Of a stretch of DNA of 32,142 nt, positions 1 through 5,039 are shown one piece after another. The stretch spans positions 1 through 32,142 of IMG/VR virus record IMGVR_UViG_3300014962_000012; one strand, 5' to 3'. Each line of letters opens with the position of its first letter. Within the stretch, counting starts at the first letter, position 1. Position numbers and translations under genes: made by a program. Below the pieces are notes generated by a model. That model saw nothing but the letters and a program-made list of their open reading frames with translations. It searched no databases and was not told the DNA's origin. This DNA comes from a virus.

Positions 1-367
1 TGTCTATACCGTTCTCATAGTCACGGTAACGCATGATAACTCTGCCACCGCTAAACTCTCCATCGGTAAACTCAAGCTGAACATTCCCACGATACTTGAC
101 AGCATCAGCTTTGATAGTAGCCCAGAACTTTGCAAGAACCTTACCGTTCACAACAAAAGTTTCCCCCACATCAGCAGTCGTACCCTCATTGCGTGGAACA
201 ATCACCCGAGCAATCCGGTAACGGTCAGTGCAAGACGACGTAACAGAATCAGAACCAATACTAATACGAACATTCCACAACACCGATGTCACATCGTCTG
301 TCGCACAAGCAACAGTGATACTAGCCAGCGAACGAAACTCCGACCACGTAAACTCTACAACACTCAT
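1..367 (-). CDS. DnaN-like DNA polymerase sliding clamp, N-terminal part (cut by window edge)
   Basis: Leftward reading frame open from an ATG at 367 to the left edge, giving the first 122 residues. The segment IGSDSVTSSCTDRYRIARV, followed by PRNEG, resembles domain 1 of bacterial beta clamps, where a strand ends in a TDRYRLA-type motif. The later GETFVVNGKVLAKFWATIK fits the next helix of that domain. Clamps encircle DNA and tether the replicative polymerase. Full clamps are about 370 residues, so about two thirds should lie outside the window. An AGAAAGGA ribosome site (377-384) precedes the ATG at normal spacing. It is the last gene visible in the early operon, 14 bases after the 44-residue gene. 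The family call rests on motif memory only; a diverged clamp-fold protein of other function is possible. Confidence 0.6.
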   Translation of the reverse strand, partial: MSVVEFTWSEFRSLASITVACATDDVTSVLWNVRISIGSDSVTSSCTDRYRIARVIVPRNEGTTADVGETFVVNGKVLAKFWATIKADAVKYRGNVQLEFTDGEFSGGRVIMRYRDYENGID

Positions 368-381
368 ACAACTAATCCTTT

Positions 382-516
382 CTAAAGAAACTCAAACGGG
401 TCACGGTCTTCAAAAATATCCTCCCAATCTTGGAACGAATACTCTTGAGGATTCTTCTCCCAATCAGCTAACGCTTCCTGAATACGCTCGCCCTGCTCAT
501 CCACAATCTCATCCAT
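382..516 (-). CDS. small acidic hypothetical protein (44 aa)
   Basis: A 44-residue leftward gene beginning MDEIVDEQGERIQEAL and ending DPFEFL. It is strongly acidic with Trp and Phe in the second half and looks helical. GGAGAAAG lies just upstream of the ATG. Its start overlaps the stop of the upstream gene by 8 bases (ATGGATGA), the same overlap as its neighbours, which supports it being a real operon member. No family recognised. Acidic mini-proteins next to replication genes can be binding partners of host or phage enzymes, but nothing here shows that. Confidence 0.7.
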   Translation of the reverse strand: MDEIVDEQGERIQEALADWEKNPQEYSFQDWEDIFEDRDPFEFL

Positions 517-841
517 TTACTTTCTCCAATACTTCCTTCAGTCCAGCAACAATATCCAATGCTTCATCATAGTTACGACGGGCTTCGTCGGTAACATGAT
601 AAGTTTCCACCCAATCGTGGGCATAAAACTTTTCATTATCAACGATTCGCCCAAACCAAAACTCGTTACGCTCTACAGTCTGCACACGATGAAACTGCAT
701 ACAATGACCGGCAAGCCAACGAGCTTCAGCCAACGTCTCCCTTGACTCTTGCAAGATACGCTCCGACAAATACTCGTCAAAGTTTTCCACAATGTCAGCC
801 AAAGTATCAACAACTTTATCCACAGTAACCTCCTTATCCAT
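509..841 (-). CDS. charged helical hypothetical protein (110 aa)
   Basis: Predicted product starts MDKEVTVDKVVDTLADIVEN and ends LKEVLEKVNG. It looks mostly helical and charged, with an aromatic middle (RNEFWFGRIVDNEKFYAHDW). The chosen ATG at 841 has GGGGAG seven bases upstream and overlaps the preceding stop by 8 bases (ATGGATAA). A longer frame extends to 907 but would lie deep inside the upstream gene. No signal peptide, membrane segment or known motif seen. Function unknown; operon position suggests an early accessory role. Confidence 0.75.
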   Translation of the reverse strand: MDKEVTVDKVVDTLADIVENFDEYLSERILQESRETLAEARWLAGHCMQFHRVQTVERNEFWFGRIVDNEKFYAHDWVETYHVTDEARRNYDEALDIVAGLKEVLEKVNG

Positions 842-1238
842 AAACCAACTCCCCGAATATAGCAGTCTGCAACAGTGCATCTTCCGTACAAGAATCAGGG
901 TCATCAAACAACGGGTGACCCCAACAATGTGTAGCGCCCTCAGCTTTCAGTTTCGCATAAGCATTAGCCAACATTCCCACCGTAACCAGCTTCCACGCAT
1001 CTTCATAGTTATCAAGAACCGCAAAGTCGTGAGGGTCAGGAATCCAACTACCATTCACCTCAAGAATCTTGCCATCATCTCCACGCTTCCACGCATGAAA
1101 ACTATCTTGACGTTCACCATCAACAACATCACGAACCCCATAGCACCAGTAGGCAATACCGTTACCATCGTTACCCCACATATGCTCCCACACTTCGTTG
1201 ATATCAACATCAACCGTAGTTGTAACCTCAATCTTCAC
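834..1238 (-). CDS. conserved phage hypothetical protein with C-terminal FGELVYG motif (134 aa)
   Basis: The start is taken as GTG at 1238 because GGAG sits five bases before it. A TTG at 1253 would give a TTGA overlap with the upstream stop but has no ribosome site. The product begins VKIEVTTTVDVDINEVWEHM and ends DPDSCTEDALLQTAIFGELVYG. That ending (acidic stretch, then LLQxAxFGElVYG) is one I recall from many uncharacterised phage proteins, which is a memory-based family link and not a functional assignment. Trp-rich, no membrane segment. Eight-base overlap with the next gene downstream. Confidence 0.75.
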   Translation of the reverse strand: MKIEVTTTVDVDINEVWEHMWGNDGNGIAYWCYGVRDVVDGERQDSFHAWKRGDDGKILEVNGSWIPDPHDFAVLDNYEDAWKLVTVGMLANAYAKLKAEGATHCWGHPLFDDPDSCTEDALLQTAIFGELVYG

Positions 1239-1249
1239 AACAACTCCAA

Positions 1250-1603
1250 TCAAATAGTTTCAGACTTGAGCAAGTATCCGTCACCAAAAAGTTGGATACT
1301 CAGCGAATGAACAAAATCGAAAGCCATATCCATCCCCCCACCGTGACGACGAACAACCCAACGACCGTTACGCTCGTGTGGCTCAGTACGTAAAGCCCGA
1401 GCCATGTGCCACGTAATGTTTGTAAGCCGCCCGTCTTTCGCATGAAAGAAACTAATGTCTCGTGAGTCACCCATGTTGTTTACCCAACGAACGATTGAGT
1501 AAATGTTGTCGCCTTCACTAATCATGTCACGAAGAATCATTGTAGATTCCCCCACAAGGCGAGCCTCTGTACCCTTGATAGTTGTACGTTCAGTCATTGT
1601 CAT
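1250..1603 (-). CDS. conserved phage hypothetical protein with GGGMDMxFxxVxxLS motif (117 aa)
   Basis: The core segment ISFFHAKDGRLTNIT, followed by GGGMDMAFDFVHSLS and then LFGDGYLLK, matches a recurrent uncharacterised phage protein family I remember for its SRSGMxRxIsfy and GGMDMGFhlVyxLS motifs. Here the first motif is weakened to NNMGDSRDISFF. The ATG at 1603 has GGAG seven bases upstream; a second in-frame ATG at 1597 and a TTG at 1609 are less well spaced. It is the first gene after the internal promoter at 1633-1660, so it probably heads a sub-operon that includes the clamp gene. Function unknown. Confidence 0.8.
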   Translation of the reverse strand: MTMTERTTIKGTEARLVGESTMILRDMISEGDNIYSIVRWVNNMGDSRDISFFHAKDGRLTNITWHMARALRTEPHERNGRWVVRRHGGGMDMAFDFVHSLSIQLFGDGYLLKSETI

Positions 1604-1632
1604 TTCCAATCTCCAATCGGTTCAGCCCAACC

Positions 1633-1660
1633 ATTTTAGTTCGGCTCGTAAAGCTGTCAA
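1633..1660 (-). promoter_or_regulatory. leftward sigma70-type promoter P1
   Basis: Reading leftward: TTGACA (1660-1655), a 16-base spacer, then TAAAAT (1638-1633). It lies in the only gap of the early operon, about 30 bases before the gene starting at 1603. The sequence before and over the -35 (ACGTGAGAAATTTGACAG) is nearly identical to that of P2 at 2927-2954, with the same spacer length and the same -10. Confidence 0.7.
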
Positions 1661-1687
1661 ATTTCTCACGTTACTTACGAGAACCAG

Positions 1688-1894
1688 CTACCAACCCCTA
1701 GCTCGCGCTTCCGCAAAACTGTAAGTAGCCATGTCGTGTTCGTCACACGCCCATCTTGCGGCATCCATGTATGCAGTCTCACCAAACCAACGCTTCAGGA
1801 TAATCCCCCCACGTCGCACATTGGCGCGCATTCCATCTGGTGTAGCCCACACCTGAAACTCACCATATGATTCTTCGAACCTTGCTTCACTCAT
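1688..1894 (-). CDS. small hypothetical protein (68 aa)
   Basis: The product begins MSEARFEESYGEFQVWATPD and ends with Arg/Ala-rich FAEARARGW. The start is ambiguous. ATG 1894 gives the same 8-base overlap with the upstream stop (ATGAGTGA) seen at other junctions and has GGA seven bases before it; ATG 1900 adds two residues. It is the last gene before the P1 promoter gap. It has an alternating beta-like N-terminal half with WFGETAYMDAARWACDEHD after it. No known motif recognised. Confidence 0.7.
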   Translation of the reverse strand: MSEARFEESYGEFQVWATPDGMRANVRRGGIILKRWFGETAYMDAARWACDEHDMATYSFAEARARGW

Positions 1895-2135
1895 CTTCAT
1901 ATCCAATCTCGATACCGTGACCGGCAAGAATACTCTCACATTCCGCCCAATCCAAAGTCAATGTCTGCCACAACGCATAAGCAATCCCCTCACCCATGCC
2001 ATAGCCAGACTGTCGCTCATCATACAACGTCACCCAATCGTCACCGTCATACTGCCAGACAGCCACACGATTAGTCTCAATCCCCGACTCGAAGATAACC
2101 TGCACATCTTCCGTAATACGAATCGTCTTACTCAT
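1887..2135 (-). CDS. acidic hypothetical protein (82 aa)
   Basis: The product begins MSKTIRITEDVQVIFESGIE and ends HGIEIGYEDE. The first half looks like beta strands with aromatic residues (WQYDGDDWVTLYDE), then a Gly-rich turn (SGYGMGEG), then a helix. The ATG at 2135 overlaps the preceding stop by 8 bases (ATGAGTAA), with GAGG four bases upstream. The frame stays open further right, but those codons lie inside the upstream gene. No family recognised. Confidence 0.72.
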   Translation of the reverse strand: MSKTIRITEDVQVIFESGIETNRVAVWQYDGDDWVTLYDERQSGYGMGEGIAYALWQTLTLDWAECESILAGHGIEIGYEDE

Positions 2136-2337
2136 TACCCCTCGCATCCCAACACGGCTCACATATCGCCACATCTTCACCGTCGTAATCTTCCGTATAG
2201 AAATCACCGTCAATCATGTAGTCACATGAGAAACACCACAACGAAACTTCCACGAATCCTGTACCGTCACACCGACGGCACAATACCGCAGGGAATTGTT
2301 CCCCAGTTCCCCCACATTGTGAGCAATCCGTTTTCAT
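2128..2337 (-). CDS. DnaJ-type zinc-finger-like small protein (69 aa)
   Basis: The product begins MKTDCSQCGGTGEQFP. It carries two CxxCxGxG units (CSQCGGTG and CRRCDGTG) like the zinc-binding module of DnaJ, then two more Cys pairs (CFSC and CEPC). Eight spaced cysteines can hold two zinc ions. There is no J domain, so this is a free-standing zinc module. Such small phage proteins may bind nucleic acid or protein; the partner is unknown. The ATG at 2337 overlaps the upstream stop by ATGA, and the gene sits mid-operon. Confidence 0.78.
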   Translation of the reverse strand: MKTDCSQCGGTGEQFPAVLCRRCDGTGFVEVSLWCFSCDYMIDGDFYTEDYDGEDVAICEPCWDARGNE

Positions 2338-2588
2338 ACAACCACCAACCTTTCTGTCCAATCGTTTACGAGAACAATCTTTCCCGTGTTGCAATCAAGC
2401 ACCCAATCCCCCAGCCAAACCTGTCTAGCCGCATTTCTGATACGAGGATTCTCAAAGTATTCGTTCAGAATCTTCACAGGATTTAGCTTCGCAAACCGTA
2501 GCTCCCCCACATCGTCACGTTCATCGTAAGAAAAACCGGAATCCATCTTCACGACATCCCCCTCACGTAATACAACACACAACTGCAT
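2334..2588 (-). CDS. hypothetical protein (84 aa)
   Basis: The product begins MQLCVVLREGDVVKMDSGFS and ends with WTERLVVV. The second half (NPRIRNAARQVWLGDWVLDC) suggests a helix followed by strands. GGAG lies five bases before the ATG at 2588, and that ATG shares one base with the upstream stop (TAATG). No motif recognised; a mid-operon early gene. Confidence 0.72.
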   Translation of the reverse strand: MQLCVVLREGDVVKMDSGFSYDERDDVGELRFAKLNPVKILNEYFENPRIRNAARQVWLGDWVLDCNTGKIVLVNDWTERLVVV

Positions 2589-2734
2589 TACAACTCCAAA
2601 TCCTCTATCTCGTATCCCGAATCTTCCGCAGTCATAGCGCACTCATCGCACAAGTAAATCTCGCTACCCTCACCATCGAGTGCCACGAAATACGTTGCAG
2701 TTTCGAAATCGTAATCGCATTTATTTGCAGCCAT
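2588..2734 (-). CDS. small Cys-containing (zinc-ribbon-like) protein (48 aa)
   Basis: A 48-residue gene: MAANKCDYDFETATYFVALD, a Gly/Ser turn, then IYLCDECAMTAEDSGYEIED and a short acidic tail. A lone CD near the N-terminus and a C-terminal LCDEC pair resemble the frame of small phage treble-clef or zinc-ribbon proteins, though one of the usual four cysteines is missing. GGGGAAG precedes the ATG at good spacing and overlaps the stop of the gene before it. The stop shares one base with the next start. Confidence 0.68.
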   Translation of the reverse strand: MAANKCDYDFETATYFVALDGEGSEIYLCDECAMTAEDSGYEIEDLEL

Positions 2735-2746
2735 TGTGAACTTCCC

Positions 2747-2896
2747 CTAACCGCAGACGTGCTGTTGTTCAGAAAGAACAATCAAGAAACAACCAGAACA
2801 AATGTGTTCGTTATTTGCAACAAAGAAACGAACGTTGTCCAAACCTCGAACAACAGTAGCAATCGGAACAGAACGAGAAACAGTCAAACTAGACAA
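2747..2896 (-). CDS. small Cys/His protein, first gene of the early operon (49 aa)
   Basis: A short gene with a TTG start at 2896, preceded by GGAG at five bases. The product begins MSSLTVSRSVPIATVVRGLD and ends in a segment with HICSGCF and a later HVCG, a CxxC plus HxC arrangement that could bind zinc. It lies directly behind promoter P2 (predicted transcript start about 25 bases upstream) and ends inside the ribosome site of the next gene. Placement, ribosome site and shared Cys pattern with the neighbours support it; the TTG start and small size are the weak points. Confidence 0.6.
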   Translation of the reverse strand: MSSLTVSRSVPIATVVRGLDNVRFFVANNEHICSGCFLIVLSEQQHVCG

Positions 2897-2926
2897 ACCA
2901 ACTCCAATCGGCTTCGAACAGCAACA

Positions 2927-2954
2927 ATTTTACTGCCCTCACAAGACTGTCAAA
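2927..2954 (-). promoter_or_regulatory. leftward sigma70-type promoter P2 of the early operon
   Basis: Reading leftward: perfect TTGACA (2954-2949), a 16-base spacer, then TAAAAT (2932-2927). The preceding bases, ACGTGAGAAG, repeat those at P1 (1633-1660). The first gene's TTG start follows about 30 bases downstream, with CCGATTGGAG between, a string that also appears downstream of P1. Confidence 0.72.
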
Positions 2955-3196
2955 CTTCTCACGTAACACGCAAGAAAGCCGAGCTAAGCCCAGCCTCATG
3001 ACGCGAAATGTGTAGGTAAAAGTATCCCGAAACCTAACATAAAACCTACAACGTAACACATAAAAAACCTCCACAAAAACGTGAAAAGCCCAACAAACGA
3101 AACTGCCAGTATAGCAAAAACCCCAGAAAACAAAGGAAGTTACGTCGCATGTTCACCGTGTTACTATAAACAAATTACATATTTATATATACATAT

Positions 3197-3214
3197 ATAC
3201 TATTCTAATAGTAT
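3197..3214. repeat. perfect 8-base inverted repeat, operator-like
   Basis: ATACTATT, two bases CT, then AATAGTAT. The arms are exactly complementary. The outer half-site ATACT/AGTAT recurs in the shorter dyad at 4672-4682 next to the rightward promoter. No T-run follows, so a terminator is unlikely; a binding site for a dimeric regulator is the simpler reading. Confidence 0.5.
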
Positions 3215-3366
3215 GTTTCTAAAAGTCCCCCGAGAAAATCAAAAAATCCGCACCTGAGAGTATATAAAAAACCCCCCAGAATACAAAAAAATCTTCACCT
3301 ATATATATGTCTAAAAAAATATAGGTATCCCCCGTATACACATATATATAAAATATATACGCGGTA

Positions 3367-3430
3367 TTCGAATAAATCTTCGAAAAAAAAGCTCGGCCAT
3401 TCAGATCCGTTTTTCGAAAATATCTTCGAA
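3367..3430. repeat. four TTCGAA palindromes in two 12-base-spaced pairs
   Basis: TTCGAA occurs at 3367, 3379, 3413 and 3425. Each pair is 12 bases apart start to start, and the inner bases are alike (TAAATC and AATATC), so the unit is a degenerate direct repeat of TTCGAA-six-TTCGAA. It sits just before the terminator in gene-free DNA. Confidence 0.5.
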
Positions 3431-3441
3431 CAAAAAAGCAC

Positions 3442-3479
3442 AAAAAAAGGGGGACACCCGTGAAGATGTCCCCCTTTTT
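3442..3479. terminator. bidirectional rho-independent terminator
   Basis: Stem GGGGGACA (3449-3456) and TGTCCCCC (3467-3474), loop of ten bases, flanked by seven As on the left and five Ts on the right. It therefore works for leftward transcripts of the 3480-4317 operon, whose last stop is at 3480, and also for any rightward read-out of the intergenic region. Confidence 0.9.
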
Positions 3480-3650
3480 CTAATTGCAGACTACGTGTCC
3501 CGAATGTGTCTCGCACGATTCGACGACGCGGCTAGCGCGCGTACCCTCGACGACATAGACAGCAGACAGGATGCCAACAACTAGGCATCCAATCACGAAC
3601 ACGACAAACAACACACCCGCGACTAATTGCGGGATGTTCTCGCGCGTCAT
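3480..3650 (-). CDS. small single-pass membrane protein (56 aa)
   Basis: A 56-residue product beginning MTRENIPQLVAGVLFVVFVI. A hydrophobic segment from about residue 8 to 29 is followed by a charged tail with two cysteines (SCETHSGHVVCN). With a positive residue before and a mixed tail after the membrane span, orientation cannot be told. The ATG at 3650 forms an ATGA overlap with the upstream stop, which fixes the start despite a poor ribosome site. It is the last gene before the terminator. Function unknown; superinfection-related membrane proteins are one class of this size, but nothing here is specific. Confidence 0.65.
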   Translation of the reverse strand: MTRENIPQLVAGVLFVVFVIGCLVVGILSAVYVVEGTRASRVVESCETHSGHVVCN

Positions 3651-4003
3651 GCGTGACACCCAATCACGGTGCAAGCGGTGTCGTTGTAGGCGTGATGTCC
3701 CCAACGTGCAACCGTCAAGCAATGCGCTAGACGTGTCTCGACGCTTGCCCAATCGGTACGCAACCCCATGCCGGTGGATATCTCGATACCGGCGAGGATG
3801 TCCGCTAGTTCGTCAATCACTAAATGAGTGAAAGGGAATTGGCGAACATTGCCTACATCACGAAAAGCGCGAATGACGAAACGCGGAACACCGCGAACTC
3901 CACCCTTGCCATTCGAGAGATGCGCCGTGACGGGTTTACCGTTACCGGCGACTGTCACACTCCACCAATAGGGGGACGTGCTTACCGATACGCGGCGCGC
4001 CAT
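3647..4003 (-). CDS. hypothetical protein (118 aa)
   Basis: The product begins MARRVSVSTSPYWWSVTVAG and ends with three cysteines and histidines (HHAYNDTACTVIGCHA). The middle, HLVIDELADILAGIEI, looks helical. GGAGG lies six bases before the ATG at 4003, which shares one base with the upstream stop. The C-terminal Cys/His group might bind metal. No family recognised. The gene is more GC-rich than the left operon. Confidence 0.72.
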   Translation of the reverse strand: MARRVSVSTSPYWWSVTVAGNGKPVTAHLSNGKGGVRGVPRFVIRAFRDVGNVRQFPFTHLVIDELADILAGIEISTGMGLRTDWASVETRLAHCLTVARWGHHAYNDTACTVIGCHA

Positions 4004-4317
4004 TAGTTGCCTCCACGCTTTGCAGGGAGAGCAACCCACGCGACACGCGCACCCTCTGACTTCCATTCCTCAACGGTTGCACCCTTGCGCCACATTCTGG
4101 CGATAGTAAGTGCCTGTGACTCTGTGACTTCACCCGTGAGGGATAGCCACTTGTTGTCACGCGACACAACCGCATTACCGGTCGTCCACTTCGCCCAAGT
4201 CACACCCTGCCGATACTCGTTTTCAGTATCGGGGAATAAAGGCGTGTTACGGACGCAACCGTTACCGGCCTTCAGAATGCGGAACTTTTCGGGCGTGTTT
4301 ACTTTGTTCTCAGTCAT
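4003..4317 (-). CDS. hypothetical protein, first gene of the second leftward operon (104 aa)
   Basis: The product begins MTENKVNTPEKFRILKAGNG. The middle, QGVTWAKWTTGNAVVSRDNK, is followed by EVTESQALTIARMWRKGATV, which reads as a helix-rich small domain. The ATG at 4317 has GGA seven bases upstream. It opens a three-gene unit (1-base, then 4-base overlaps) that ends at the 3442-3479 terminator. I see no clear promoter hexamers; the inverted repeats at 4336-4365 lie directly upstream and could be its control site. Confidence 0.72.
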   Translation of the reverse strand: MTENKVNTPEKFRILKAGNGCVRNTPLFPDTENEYRQGVTWAKWTTGNAVVSRDNKWLSLTGEVTESQALTIARMWRKGATVEEWKSEGARVAWVALPAKRGGN

Positions 4318-4335
4318 GAGATTCCAATCTAGTTT

Positions 4336-4365
4336 TAGGCATGGCTAAAGCCACGCCTAGGCGTG
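4336..4365. repeat. overlapping inverted repeats upstream of the leftward operon
   Basis: TAGGCATGGC, loop TAAA, GCCACGCCTA forms a hairpin with one mismatch (4336-4359). CACGCCTAGGCGTG (4352-4365) is a perfect 14-base palindrome. The two share bases, so they cannot form together. There is no T-run on either side, so it does not look like a terminator. Confidence 0.5.
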
Positions 4366-4463
4366 TAATTCGATAACTCTGTGGAATTGTCAAAATGCGA
4401 GCGCCAGTCATGCCACGCGAGAGCGAGTCAATCAGTCACACATGCACGATAACACAGGTCAGA

Positions 4464-4682
4464 CAATCCACAGGTTTATGCACAGGCTTATCCACAGTTT
4501 GCGGCGTGTCGTCCACAGATTCTGGAAGATATCCACAGCTTATCCACAGTTTGCCCAAAGTTATCCCCAGAAACGCGCCACTTATCCACAAACATTTCGC
4601 ATCTTGTGGATAACTTCGCTGGGGGCCTTGGGTGCTTATCCACGAATTATTTTTTTCATTTTCAAATTTGCATACTGAGTAT
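4464..4682. other. oriC-like cluster of DnaA-box sequences with adjacent AT-rich tract
   Basis: TTATCCACA is present exactly at 4488-4496, 4540-4548 and 4582-4590, and inverted at 4605-4613. One-mismatch copies are at 4476 (TTATGCACA), 4529 (ATATCCACA), 4561 (TTATCCCCA) and 4636 (TTATCCACG); weaker copies are at 4464 and 4509. Immediately right is an AT-rich stretch (4645-4672) that could melt. This is the layout of a bacterial chromosomal origin: initiator boxes beside an unwinding element. Position between divergent arms is consistent with a phage replication origin or a DnaA-binding control region. Apparent reading frames over it are repeat artefacts. Confidence 0.75.
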
Positions 4683-4692
4683 ATGATATGGT
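4659..4692 (+). promoter_or_regulatory. rightward promoter of the structural arm
   Basis: TTTTCA (4659-4664), 17 bases, TATGAT (4682-4687), 11 bases before the first rightward ATG. An alternative -10, TGA-TATGGT (hexamer 4687-4692), lies exactly six bases before that ATG and matches the geometry seen at other late genes. A dyad, ATACT-G-AGTAT (4672-4682), overlaps the spacer and could be an operator. Confidence 0.5.
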
Positions 4693-4698
4693 GTGTTT

Positions 4699-4842
4699 AT
4701 GAATGCTATTGAGACTGAGTTGCGTAATGTTGAGTGGGAGCTTTATCTGCTTTATCGCGCGGGTGTTGTTGATGTTGAGCGTTTAGAGTTTTTGTGGTCT
4801 GAGGTGGACCGTTTGGATGCGGCGCTTGCGCTTGAGGAATGA
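4699..4842 (+). CDS. small helical hypothetical protein, first gene of the rightward arm (47 aa)
   Basis: The product begins MNAIETELRNVEWELYLLYR and ends LDAALALEE. It is leucine- and glutamate-rich and probably one or two helices, possibly a coiled coil. No ribosome site is seen before the ATG, in contrast to the genes behind it, fitting a leaderless or near-leaderless transcript. Its stop overlaps the next start by four bases. Position just before terminase is common for small packaging-associated or unknown proteins. Confidence 0.68.
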   Translation: MNAIETELRNVEWELYLLYRAGVVDVERLEFLWSEVDRLDAALALEE

Positions 4843-5039
4843 TGGCTTCGGGTATTTTTTTTAATTATTGGGGGGTTACCCACACGCTCGAGTTGGAGTT
4901 GTTTGAGGGTGGCTCTGTTTGGCGTGCGATTGTTGATGGTTCGCAGGTTGTGTTTTTTGAGGTGGAGGATGAGCTTGGCGCGAAGGAGTTGATGAATCGC
5001 GCTATTGATGCTTGGCTTGCGGAGGGTTTCAATGTCTGA
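4839..5039 (+). CDS. small hypothetical protein upstream of terminase (66 aa)
   Basis: The product begins MMASGIFFNYWGVTHTLELE and ends DAWLAEGFNV. A strand-rich first part leads into a C-terminal helix (DELGAKELMNRAIDAWLAEG). Either ATG 4839 (ATGA overlap with the preceding stop) or ATG 4842 (better spacing from GAGG at 4834-4837) could be the start. The stop overlaps the small-terminase start by 8 bases (ATGTCTGA). Family not recognised. Confidence 0.72.
   Translation: MMASGIFFNYWGVTHTLELELFEGGSVWRAIVDGSQVVFFEVEDELGAKELMNRAIDAWLAEGFNV

Larger units (their letters stand above)
2955..3441. other. gene-free AT-rich intergenic region
   Basis: About 490 bases with no credible gene on either strand. 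The left part is upstream of P2. The middle is TA-rich (many TATATA runs near 3180-3360) and holds a perfect dyad at 3197-3214. The right part holds four TTCGAA palindromes (3367-3430) and runs into the terminator at 3442-3479. Apparent leftward frames here encode low-complexity Phe/Tyr/Ile-rich strings and lack ribosome sites. Confidence 0.6.

Noticed and set aside
228-572. Rightward frames antisense to the early genes (for example 228-572, 792-1310, 1917-2486)
   Set aside because: They lie opposite leftward genes that have ribosome sites, tight overlaps and recognisable motifs; the antisense products are Thr/Asn/Ile-rich and featureless.
3219-3516. Two overlapping leftward frames over the AT-rich spacer
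   Set aside because: They encode low-complexity Phe/Tyr/Ile-rich strings, lack ribosome sites and run across the strong terminator at 3442-3479.
4366-4393. TTGACA at 4393-4388 as leftward promoter for the 4317 gene
   Set aside because: No acceptable -10 at 15-18 bases: the hexamers there are GAATTA or AATTAC.
4395-4678. Rightward frames across the DnaA-box cluster
   Set aside because: Their sequence is set by repeated TTATCCACA motifs, giving repeated His/Ser/Thr strings, with no ribosome sites or family resemblance.
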